Source: Bacillota bacterium
GTDB taxonomy: Bacteria > Bacillota > Clostridia > Acetivibrionales > DTU013
Direction: 5' to 3'
Assembly (NCBI GenBank): GCA_023411645.1
Contig: JAEYON010000145.1
Span: 1 to 64,000 of the forward strand
DNA: 64,000 nt
Below the pieces are notes generated by a model. That model worked only from the letters and a program-made list of their open reading frames with translations, did not search any database and was not told where the DNA came from. Below, piece after piece: positions 34,241-41,626 of the stretch (within the stretch, counting starts at the first letter, position 1; every line of letters starts with the position of its first letter). Position numbers and translations under genes: made by a program.

Positions 34241-34280
34241 TACGCTATTATACCATGATAAATCATGGTATAGTAGCGTA
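34241..34280. repeat. 40-bp near-perfect palindrome
   Basis: Arms of 19 bases (TACGCTATTATACCATGAT and ATCATGGTATAGTAGCGTA) with a 2-base AA centre and one T-G mismatch. It lies between the decarboxylase stop and tmk. There is no T-run on the coding side, so it is not a standard terminator. It may be a stabilising hairpin, an operator or a mobile-element relic. Confidence 0.7.
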
Positions 34281-34311
34281 AGTTTATAACGTTTCGGTTC
34301 AAATCGTTACT

Positions 34312-35823
34312 CTACATTCCGCGAAAGACCGCTGCCGATCCATCCTCCCTTATCCCATTCACTATGCCGCCGACCCGGATGATATGCTTAATGTACTCAA
34401 TCATTTCCCTGCTGAAGCGTTCACCGGGGCACACAAGCGCAATCCCAGGGGGATAAGGAGAAATAATACCTCCGCTCGTTCTTCCTTCCGCTTCTTCAAG
34501 CGGGATCATATCCACCTGTGCATCAAGTATATTCTGCGGCATCATCGTCCTCTCCGGAAGGGTGAGCCTTCGAAAATCCGGCAGCATTACTGCATTGATG
34601 CCGGTAGATATATTATTTTTTTTCTCATCAGCCCGGGCAAGCGCACCAAGCCCTGTTAATGCAGCGAACAAACTTGCTATAGACTCCATGTCATCAGCCA
34701 CTGTAGCAATACACACAATATTTTTCAGATCCGACATTTCCACCTGAATGTTATATCTGTCTCTTAGCAGCTTTTCTGCCGCATAGCCTGTCATTCCAAG
34801 GCCTGACACATTGACAGTTATTCTTGTTGTGTCATGTTCAAATCCCGGGACATCCAACCGACTCAGCAAACGGACATCTTCTCGGAACCTCCCCCTGCAG
34901 TTAGCCTCTCCGGCGTATGCTTCAATAGAATCAAGAAGTCCATCCAGCATATCCTTCCCGCTCTTTTGCATAATCTCGCGTGCAATATCAAGATACGCCA
35001 TAATGATATAAGATGGACTCGTTGTTTGATACATGTCAAGATAATAGGAGATCCTCTCCCGGTCTACCCGGTCGGACCCGATATGCAGGAACGCTCCCTG
35101 CGTAAAGGCAGGCAGCGTCTTATGTGCGCTCTGTATGCAAAGATCGGCGCCTGCTTCAAGTGCGCAAACCGGAAGTCTTCGGTTGAATACAAGATGGGAG
35201 CCATGGGCTTCGTCGACGATCAGGATCTTGTTATGCAAATGAACGATTCTTGCGATTTCTCTGATGTCACTGCATATCCCATAATAATTCGGTCTGGTGA
35301 TTAATACTCCTGCCGCATCAGGCGCGTCGCGCAGCGCCTTCTCCACTGCTGACGGCGTCATACCGGTATGAATGCCAAATTCCTCCGAATATTCCGGCAT
35401 GATATAAACAGGAATGGCTCCTGCTAGAAGCATTCCATTAATAGCAGCCTTATGGCAATCTCTCCCGACAATGAGCCTCTGACCGTGTCTACACACTGCG
35501 GATATAGCGGTATGCAGTCCGATAGTGCTTCCATTGACAAGAAAAAAGCACTCCTTAGCTCCAAATGCCGCGGCCGCAAGCTCCTGAGCCTCCTTGAGGA
35601 CACCGGCAGGCGCATGCAGATTGTCTGTGCCCGGTATTTCAGTTAAGTCAAGCTTCTCAATTTCATTCAAATATCTATCAGGAACGCCCCTGCCGAGTTT
35701 ATGGCCGGGCATGTGAAATGGGATAATCCCGCTGTCCGAATAGGCTTTTATTGCTCGATAGACAGGGGTATTCCAATCGTTGATGCATGTATCATTTTCA
35801 GGTTTCATTCCTATTTTTCTCAT
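34312..35823 (-). CDS. Orn/Lys/Arg decarboxylase family protein
   Basis: A pyridoxal-phosphate decarboxylase of fold type I, 503 residues, like Firmicutes SpeA/YaaO. The domain starts HMPGHKLGRGVPD, the PLP Asp is in LIVDEAHGSHLVF and the Schiff-base Lys in IQSAHKTLPAFTQG. A C-terminal domain (about 400-503) follows. Products would be agmatine, cadaverine or putrescine; substrate not decidable. The start at 35823 lies inside coaX; an in-frame ATG at 35808 is an alternative. The neighbour order matches yaaO upstream of tmk in Bacillus. Confidence 0.93.
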   Translation of the reverse strand: MRKIGMKPENDTCINDWNTPVYRAIKAYSDSGIIPFHMPGHKLGRGVPDRYLNEIEKLDLTEIPGTDNLHAPAGVLKEAQELAAAAFGAKECFFLVNGSTIGLHTAISAVCRHGQRLIVGRDCHKAAINGMLLAGAIPVYIMPEYSEEFGIHTGMTPSAVEKALRDAPDAAGVLITRPNYYGICSDIREIARIVHLHNKILIVDEAHGSHLVFNRRLPVCALEAGADLCIQSAHKTLPAFTQGAFLHIGSDRVDRERISYYLDMYQTTSPSYIIMAYLDIAREIMQKSGKDMLDGLLDSIEAYAGEANCRGRFREDVRLLSRLDVPGFEHDTTRITVNVSGLGMTGYAAEKLLRDRYNIQVEMSDLKNIVCIATVADDMESIASLFAALTGLGALARADEKKNNISTGINAVMLPDFRRLTLPERTMMPQNILDAQVDMIPLEEAEGRTSGGIISPYPPGIALVCPGERFSREMIEYIKHIIRVGGIVNGIREDGSAAVFRGM

Positions 35824-36574
35824 AGATAATTCTCAAGCCTTCCAGGGTGAGACGCCCATTGACCTCATCAATCGAATCGGTTTCTGTGGCAATGAATTTG
35901 GCAAGTCCGCCCGTTGCTACTACCTTGACTTTGTCCTCCTTCATTTCCTGCTTAATTCGGTTCACAAGATGGTTGACCTGTCCAACATATCCATGGAAAA
36001 CACCTGATTGCATACCCATAGAGGTATTTCGGCCAATCACTGCCTCGTGTTTGGCAAGATCAATTTTGGGCAGCTTAGCCGTTCTCATATACAAAGCTTC
36101 CGCGGAAATTATAATGCCCGGACAAATGGCGCCTCCAAGAAATTCTCCTTTTGAGGAAATTGCATTAAAGGTTGTGGCAGTACCAAAGTCCACGACGATG
36201 ATCGGCCCTCCATAGATATCATAAGCCGCAACAGCATTAACAATACGGTCTGCACCAAGCTCCCTCGGATTTTCATATTTAATGTTGATGCCTGTCTTTA
36301 TTCCTGGACCTATTATGATGGGATCTTTCTTTAAATATCTCTGGATCGCATGCTCAAAGGAAAACATTATGGGAGGAACAACTGATGCAATGATGACCGC
36401 TTCAATATCGGATATATCAAGATTCTCATACTTGAAAAAATTAACGAAATACATTCCAAACTCATCGGATGTCCATTCCCTGTTAGTTCCCAATTTCCAA
36501 TGCGCAATCAATTTTTTATCTTCATAAACGCCAAAGCGTATGTTTGTATTACCAACATTTACTGCCAGCAGCAA
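35798..36574 (-). CDS. coaX: Type III pantothenate kinase
   Basis: First step of coenzyme A synthesis: ATP-dependent phosphorylation of pantothenate. 258 residues, ASKHA fold. Motifs are VNVGNTNIRFGVYEDKK, the pantothenate site PRELGADRIVNAVAAYDIYG, FGTATTFNAIS and GGAICPGIIISAEALY. It overlaps the decarboxylase start by 26 bases and follows the R/G/N/Q-rich protein gene by 22 bases. Confidence 0.95.
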   Translation of the reverse strand: MLLAVNVGNTNIRFGVYEDKKLIAHWKLGTNREWTSDEFGMYFVNFFKYENLDISDIEAVIIASVVPPIMFSFEHAIQRYLKKDPIIIGPGIKTGINIKYENPRELGADRIVNAVAAYDIYGGPIIVVDFGTATTFNAISSKGEFLGGAICPGIIISAEALYMRTAKLPKIDLAKHEAVIGRNTSMGMQSGVFHGYVGQVNHLVNRIKQEMKEDKVKVVATGGLAKFIATETDSIDEVNGRLTLEGLRIIYEKNRNET

Positions 36575-36596
36575 GATTCAACCCTCCAAGTATTCT

Positions 36597-37097
36597 TTAT
36601 AGCTTAAGACTCCTGATTTCCTTTATTTCCAGTTCAATTTCCTTTTCCAACCGTATGATATCCAGCTTGATATCATCAATCGTTTCCTCAGCTCTGTTTC
36701 TCACCGAATTGCCGTATCTTCCCGCTGATGCCGCAGAATACTGCCTGGGCTGTGCATCTCTGTCATTATCCCTGACTCTGTCACGATAATAACCTCTTTG
36801 CTGACCGCCTTCCCTGGGTTGCTGCCCGTTTTCTCTTGGCTGCTGCTCATGATTCCTGGGTCCGCGGTTATAATTTTTCGGTCCGGACTGAAAATGGTTG
36901 TTTTGGGGAGTGTTCTGGCTCTGCCCTTGAACTTCCTTGGCCTGGCTCTGTGTATCATTGTTTTTTATGCTGTTCTGCTGACGATTTTTATTATGGGCCC
37001 TCTGACCCTGATTATATCTCTGGTAATTCGAGCGGCTTCTAGACTGTTCGGATCTCTGCTGCCCACTCTGATTCTTATCCGTATTCTTATCAACCAT
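36597..37097 (-). CDS. Disordered R/G/N/Q-rich protein with a C-terminal helix
   Basis: 166 residues from the ATG at 37097 (TTGGAGGTAACA upstream). Residues 1-120 are low in complexity, with Gln, Asn, Arg, Gly and Pro: SGQQRSEQSRSRSNYQRYNQ, NYNRGPRNHEQQP. There are several RG-type pairs. The last 35 residues form an amphipathic acidic helix (TIDDIKLDIIRLEKEIELEI). This resembles RNA-binding or phase-separating tails, but no family is recognised. It is transcribed ahead of coaX. Its base composition is not clearly foreign. No signal peptide or membrane helix. Confidence 0.65.
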   Translation of the reverse strand: MVDKNTDKNQSGQQRSEQSRSRSNYQRYNQGQRAHNKNRQQNSIKNNDTQSQAKEVQGQSQNTPQNNHFQSGPKNYNRGPRNHEQQPRENGQQPREGGQQRGYYRDRVRDNDRDAQPRQYSAASAGRYGNSVRNRAEETIDDIKLDIIRLEKEIELEIKEIRSLKL

Positions 37098-37195
37098 TGT
37101 TACCTCCAATATTGAACGCCAATTCTACATGCTATTTTATTTTAATTGCCTCAACAAGTCAAGCAGGATGCATGGGCGAGCAGTTGACACAGCAA

Positions 37196-37987
37196 CTACT
37201 GTTCCCCCAACAATTTTGCGGCATTTCCGCCCAGAATCGCCTGCCTGACGGACTCTGGCAGAGCCATTGCCTGTAGTTTCTCCACTTCTTCGCTCTGGCT
37301 ACCCCAGGGAGAATCAGATGCAAACAGCAGCCGGTCTGCTCCATGTCCCGATAGTATCCGTAAAAACTGCTCCCGGCTCATTTCGTGTATACTGAACGAT
37401 GTGTCCAAATACAGCGCTTCACCGACCAGGAAGCGTTCCACGTCATCCCAGTATTGATACCCGCCCATGTGAGCTGCTACAAGCTTCGCCTTCGGAAATG
37501 CCCGCACGACATGCCGCATCCTTAACGGAGGGCAATGATAGGGCGCCGGCAGGCCAAGATCCACACCGGCATGAAAAATAATGACGAGACCTAATTGGGC
37601 TGCCACTTCATAAACAGGATACATTTTGGGATCATCCACATAAAACTGCTGATAATCCGGGTGGAATTTAATTCCTTTTATGCCAGCCTGCTGTAACCTG
37701 ACCAACTCATTTTTCCAATCGTCGAATTCCGGATGAATCGTGCCAAAGGGAATCAAATCACTGTCCTGTATGGAAATCGCCCATTGATTGATTTTGGACG
37801 TCTGTTGCGGCTTGGTTGCAATACTGAGTAATACTGATTTGTCGATACCGGCCTTTTTCATGGAAGCCCTGATCCCAGATACCGTTCCGTCCGATCTGGC
37901 CGGTATATCGGCCGCCTGCGCAATAGACGCCACTGCCCTGGCGGCAATATCATCCGCAAAACAGTGGGTATGAAAATCTATGATCAT
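37196..37987 (-). CDS. Amidohydrolase-family metal-dependent hydrolase
   Basis: A 263-residue TIM-barrel amidohydrolase (amidohydrolase 2 group). Metal ligands are IIDFHTHCFAD (His-x-His), GIKFHPD, IIFHAGVD, VAAHMGG and LLFASDSPWG. Family members include decarboxylases and hydrolases of aromatic or pterin-like substrates; substrate unknown. It is 35 bases downstream of birA on the same strand. Confidence 0.88.
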   Translation of the reverse strand: MIIDFHTHCFADDIAARAVASIAQAADIPARSDGTVSGIRASMKKAGIDKSVLLSIATKPQQTSKINQWAISIQDSDLIPFGTIHPEFDDWKNELVRLQQAGIKGIKFHPDYQQFYVDDPKMYPVYEVAAQLGLVIIFHAGVDLGLPAPYHCPPLRMRHVVRAFPKAKLVAAHMGGYQYWDDVERFLVGEALYLDTSFSIHEMSREQFLRILSGHGADRLLFASDSPWGSQSEEVEKLQAMALPESVRQAILGGNAAKLLGEQ

Positions 37988-38022
37988 TTATTGGTGACTC
38001 CTTTATGCATCATTTTTCCAGG

Positions 38023-39051
38023 CTATACATAATCATATATGCCTCTGACTGATACTTCGCCCGAATACAAGTCTCGTCGTGTCCCATCACTGCACTCTAC
38101 TGACAGTTTACCGTCACGGGTAATATCTACAGCTGTCCCGGTATACTCCATATCCCTGAGCATAAAGCGAACCTCTTTACCGATGGTGACAGAATGCTCA
38201 CGCCACATTTGCAGTATCTTCTCCTGTCTGCCGGCCAGTATGAGACTATAGATTTTATCCAGTTCCCGCAGAACTGAGCGGATCACTGAAAGTCTGCCTA
38301 TGGGTCTTGAGGTTTCTGCCGGTTCGGATGTCTTTGAGAGTCTGAGAGCATCTGCGGCCATTTTCAACGAGATGGCCTTACTCCTCAGTTCTTCCGGGAA
38401 TTCGTCCTGCTCATGGGAATAGTTAATTCCAATGCCAAGAACAATATAATTGACTCTATCTGCCTCCGAGCTCATCTCCAACAGAATACCACAGACCTTC
38501 TTGCCTTTGGTCACAAGATCATTTGGCCATTTTATTCCAAGACATATTCCTGTGGCTTCAGAAATTGCCTTCACAGCTGCAACAGCTGCCGCAAGTGTAA
38601 AGATCTGCGTCTCAGCGGGAGCCATATCCGGCCTGAATACAACTGTTATATAGATTCCCTTATCCGGCTGTGATTCCCAGCTTCTTCCCAGTCTACCCCT
38701 GCCTGCCGTCTGCTGTCCGGCTACTACCGTCAACCCATCTGCACAGCCTTCAGCAGCCAGCTTTTTTGCATAATTATTGGTGGAATCAATGGTATCAAAG
38801 TACTTCACAATGCGGCCCACTGTCTGCGTGTCAAGGTTATTGGATATCTCCCAGGAATTGAGCTTGTCTTCGGAGGGCATCAGTCTGTAGCCTTTTCGGG
38901 GAGATGCTTCAACACAGTAGCCTTCACGCCTGAGTTCCTCAATGTATTTCCATATTGCTGTTCTGGATATGTTGAACCTCCGGCCCAACTCCCCTCCCGA
39001 CACATATCTGGGAGAAGCCTCTTTGAGCAGTTGCCCGATTTCATACTTCAC
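38023..39051 (-). CDS. birA: Biotin-protein ligase / biotin operon repressor
   Basis: Attaches biotin to carboxylases and represses biotin genes. 342 residues: an N-terminal winged HTH (about 1-65, SGGELGRRFNISRTAIWKYI), a catalytic domain with the biotinyl-5'-AMP loop AGRGRLGRSWESQPDKGIYI, substrate region WPNDLVTKGKKVCGILLEMS, and a C-terminal SH3-like domain. The bifunctional form with HTH is present. The preceding gene ends one base before it starts. Confidence 0.96.
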   Translation of the reverse strand: MKYEIGQLLKEASPRYVSGGELGRRFNISRTAIWKYIEELRREGYCVEASPRKGYRLMPSEDKLNSWEISNNLDTQTVGRIVKYFDTIDSTNNYAKKLAAEGCADGLTVVAGQQTAGRGRLGRSWESQPDKGIYITVVFRPDMAPAETQIFTLAAAVAAVKAISEATGICLGIKWPNDLVTKGKKVCGILLEMSSEADRVNYIVLGIGINYSHEQDEFPEELRSKAISLKMAADALRLSKTSEPAETSRPIGRLSVIRSVLRELDKIYSLILAGRQEKILQMWREHSVTIGKEVRFMLRDMEYTGTAVDITRDGKLSVECSDGTRRDLYSGEVSVRGIYDYV

Positions 39052-39678
39052 CTAATACCTCCTGAAATTCGGGATCTTTAACGTATACACCCTTTCGTCC
39101 CTATGCCTGGTAAATACCGCGAGCCCGCTGACCGGATCCTCGATCATGTCGGCTTTCCCCTCTTTGTACATCATTTTAAAGAAGAGATATAGTAATGCAT
39201 CGTTAATGTCCTCATATTCTTCCTGCATGCTTTCAAACAAACTGCCGAAATAAAGATCCTGAGAATTACTGTACAGCACCGGTGTATCCAGCCACTTGCC
39301 CGGCAAGCTTATCTGATCCCCAAGGACCGTACCGGTTATCAGGATCTCCGGGAGTCTATAGCTTCCATACATGTATTGCTCCATGGGTACTATCGATTCT
39401 TCATACAGCTCCATTACCTCAGGATATTCCAGCCCCACTTTATAGAGGAGGCTGTCGGCCACATAGCAGTATTTCGGATGCACCTCCAGTTTAAGGCACT
39501 TATGGTCGGCAAGAACGCCTATTTCACTGTCGTCCCTCGGGTTCAACAATGCGGTGATGCACCTTTTAACCTCTCCGCCGATCCTTACCTCCCGGCTGTA
39601 CCACTCGGAAAGCTTAATCCCGCATTCGACCGCATCTGCCATTTTATCCGCAGGCATATAAAAATAAACCTCCGCCAC
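39052..39678 (-). CDS. Conserved protein of unknown function (DUF6145-like)
   Basis: 208 residues. The GTG at 39678 is favoured because GGAGGT is 8 bases upstream. Mixed alpha/beta, no membrane segment. Recognisable blocks are EVYFYMPADKMADAVECGIK, GGEVKRCITALLNPRDD and CLKLEVHPKYCYVADSLL, with a C-terminal SGLAVFTRHRDERVYTLKIP. Firmicutes-restricted to my knowledge. It is directly followed by birA (no gap), so the two may be functionally linked. No catalytic motif seen. Confidence 0.7.
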   Translation of the reverse strand: MAEVYFYMPADKMADAVECGIKLSEWYSREVRIGGEVKRCITALLNPRDDSEIGVLADHKCLKLEVHPKYCYVADSLLYKVGLEYPEVMELYEESIVPMEQYMYGSYRLPEILITGTVLGDQISLPGKWLDTPVLYSNSQDLYFGSLFESMQEEYEDINDALLYLFFKMMYKEGKADMIEDPVSGLAVFTRHRDERVYTLKIPNFRRY

Positions 39679-39748
39679 CGGTTTCACCTCCACACTGAAG
39701 CTCTCCTCACATCACTGAAATCTTGCACATATCTAATTGAAATACACC

Positions 39749-40849
39749 TCATATATTTCTAAGAAACTCTTCCATGTCAGTGCACTGCAACGGCCTGATG
39801 TTGGCAGCGGTAGAGCGCTGCGTCATTGTTATCGCTGCATAACGGGATATTTCCGCCTCCTCCAGTTTTGGTGCTCTTCCGATCAAAGAAGCGATTACCG
39901 CATCAAAAGCATCAATGCTTTCCAGACTCATGAGCCTCAGGATGTTCTCTATCCTGTCTTTTGCATATTCATAATTGAATCTCAAATACTCTGCCATCAG
40001 CCATCCATTGGCCTGTCCGTGGGGAATGTCCCTGAAATATGTATAATTGTATCCCGCGCCGTGGATGATGGTGGTCCCTGTATGTGAGATAACAATTCCA
40101 CCCAACATGGACATATAGAGCAGGTTTTTCCGGTCCTCCCAAACGAAGCTGCCCTTTCTGAGGCTATCAATACACGCTCCGAACAGCCTTATGCCTTCCT
40201 GTGCCAGCAGATCACTTATCGGCGTCCTTCTGCTTCCAAGATACCCTTCCATATTGTGTGACAGTGCATCTATCGCCGTATTGACCGTAACATTTAATGG
40301 CTGGCTTTCCGTATAACGTGGGTCCAGAAACGCTATCACAGGGAAGGTATCCTGAGTCCCAAAGCTGCCCTTTGTCTGCAGTTCATTCCTTGTGAGTACC
40401 GAGTAGGGGGTCACTTCGCTCCCGGTGCCCGCAGTTGTCGGTATAGCTATAACAGGCAGCGGTTTGTTAGGGAATATATTCGTGAAAAGCTGCTCAGGTT
40501 CGATATTGTTTGCAGCAAGCACTGCAATGGCTTTGGCCGCATCGAGGGGAGAACCCCCACCTATGCCAATGACAAAATCCGCGCCGTTCTGCCTTGCTTC
40601 AATGCCACCTATCTTCACAGTGTCGGTGGATGGATTGTTCTCTACCTTGTCAAATACATCATATGATATATTAAAATGTTCCAAAGCGCTGCATATGTCT
40701 GAAAGAGCTCCGCTAGCCTGAGCAGATCTCCCCCCCGTGACGATGTATGCCTTGCTTCCAAACTTAGACAATTCTTCACCGTTCTGTGCAATACTGTCCT
40801 TCCCGAAATAAACCTTTGTTGGCATTAGAAATTTAAACTGCACATACAT
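39749..40849 (-). CDS. Iron-containing alcohol dehydrogenase
   Basis: 366 residues from the ATG at 40849 (AAAGGCGGT upstream). Group III dehydrogenase: nucleotide motif FVIGIGGGSPLDAAKAIAVL, TAGTGSEVTPYSV, and metal ligands in AIDALSHNMEGY and GTTIIHGAGYNY with IPHGQANGW. Reduces or oxidises alcohols/aldehydes with NAD(P). A promoter-proximal hairpin at 40889-40930 and a 9-bp duplication (AGCGTCAAA) lie just upstream. Confidence 0.93.
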   Translation of the reverse strand: MYVQFKFLMPTKVYFGKDSIAQNGEELSKFGSKAYIVTGGRSAQASGALSDICSALEHFNISYDVFDKVENNPSTDTVKIGGIEARQNGADFVIGIGGGSPLDAAKAIAVLAANNIEPEQLFTNIFPNKPLPVIAIPTTAGTGSEVTPYSVLTRNELQTKGSFGTQDTFPVIAFLDPRYTESQPLNVTVNTAIDALSHNMEGYLGSRRTPISDLLAQEGIRLFGACIDSLRKGSFVWEDRKNLLYMSMLGGIVISHTGTTIIHGAGYNYTYFRDIPHGQANGWLMAEYLRFNYEYAKDRIENILRLMSLESIDAFDAVIASLIGRAPKLEEAEISRYAAITMTQRSTAANIRPLQCTDMEEFLRNI

Positions 40850-40888
40850 ACCGCCTTTCCCAGTTGTTTTAGCGTCAAAAGCGTCAAA

Positions 40889-40930
40889 AGGGGACATTCC
40901 TTGCACAGTCCCTTTACAGGAGTGTCCCCT
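40889..40930. repeat. GGGGACAtTCC-type hairpin upstream of the Fe-ADH gene
   Basis: Arms AGGGGACATTCCT and AGGAGTGTCCCCT pair over 13 positions with one T-G. The sequence resembles the GGGGACA...TGTCCCC repeats scattered in clostridial genomes. On the minus strand TTTTGACGC follows, so it may terminate or be a repeat element. Confidence 0.5.
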
Positions 40931-41065
40931 CTCATATTATAATACATTCGCCTGAACAAATCATCTATTGAATATCCTTATAATATTACTTATAATAATT
41001 ACATAACATCCGGTACATACCAAAGCATGAACAGTAAGTAAAATTTGGAACGGAGGTACTGCAAA

Positions 41066-41560
41066 ATGGCATTTTTGGAAAATTTGGGCAAAAAGGTCGG
41101 CGAAGCCGCTCAGGCTGCGGCAAAAAAGTCAAATGAGATTGTGGAAACCACAAAGCTCAACTCCAACATCAACTCAGAAGAAGATAAAATACAAAAGCTA
41201 TATATACAGCTTGGTAAGGCTGTATATGAAAGATTCACTCAGACAGGCGCTGTAGAAGATTATGCGCAGGAAGCCTGCCAGGCGATCGTTGCACATCAGG
41301 AAAATATTATAGCTTTTAGAGAGAAAATTGCAGAGATCAAGGGAATCAAAGCCTGTGTTAATTGCGGCGCAGAAATGGAAAGAAATCAGGTGTTCTGTTC
41401 CAAATGCGGTACTAAAAATGAATTACCCACACCTTCAGCCCAGGAAACCCCAGCAAATGGGGCTGCACAGGAAAACTCCGAAAAAACCTTCTGCCCTTCC
41501 TGCGGAACAGAGCTTCCGGCAGGATCAGCCTTCTGTACAAATTGCGGTGCAAAGATATAA
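41066..41560 (+). CDS. Zinc-ribbon protein with helical N-terminus
   Basis: 164 residues from the ATG at 41066 (GGAGGTACTGCAAA upstream). The N-terminal half is helical (FLENLGKKVGEAAQAAAKKS to about 95) and resembles proteins of the double zinc-ribbon type. Two C-terminal four-Cys ribbons are visible: CVNCGAEMERNQVFCSKCGT and CPSCGTELPAGSAFCTNCGA. No membrane segment. Probably a protein- or nucleic-acid-binding adaptor. Convergent with cphA, with a shared terminator. Confidence 0.85.
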   Translation: MAFLENLGKKVGEAAQAAAKKSNEIVETTKLNSNINSEEDKIQKLYIQLGKAVYERFTQTGAVEDYAQEACQAIVAHQENIIAFREKIAEIKGIKACVNCGAEMERNQVFCSKCGTKNELPTPSAQETPANGAAQENSEKTFCPSCGTELPAGSAFCTNCGAKI

Positions 41561-41599
41561 ATATATTTCACATTCGGAAGTTTTACAATAAAAACTCAG

Positions 41600-41622
41600 A
41601 AAGGCGGGATTTACCCGCCTTT
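41600..41622 (+). terminator. Bidirectional terminator between zinc-ribbon gene and cphA
   Basis: AAAGGCGGG, a 5-base loop and CCCGCCTTT, then TATTTT. It lies 4 bases past the end of cphA. Confidence 0.8.
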
Positions 41623-41626
41623 TATT

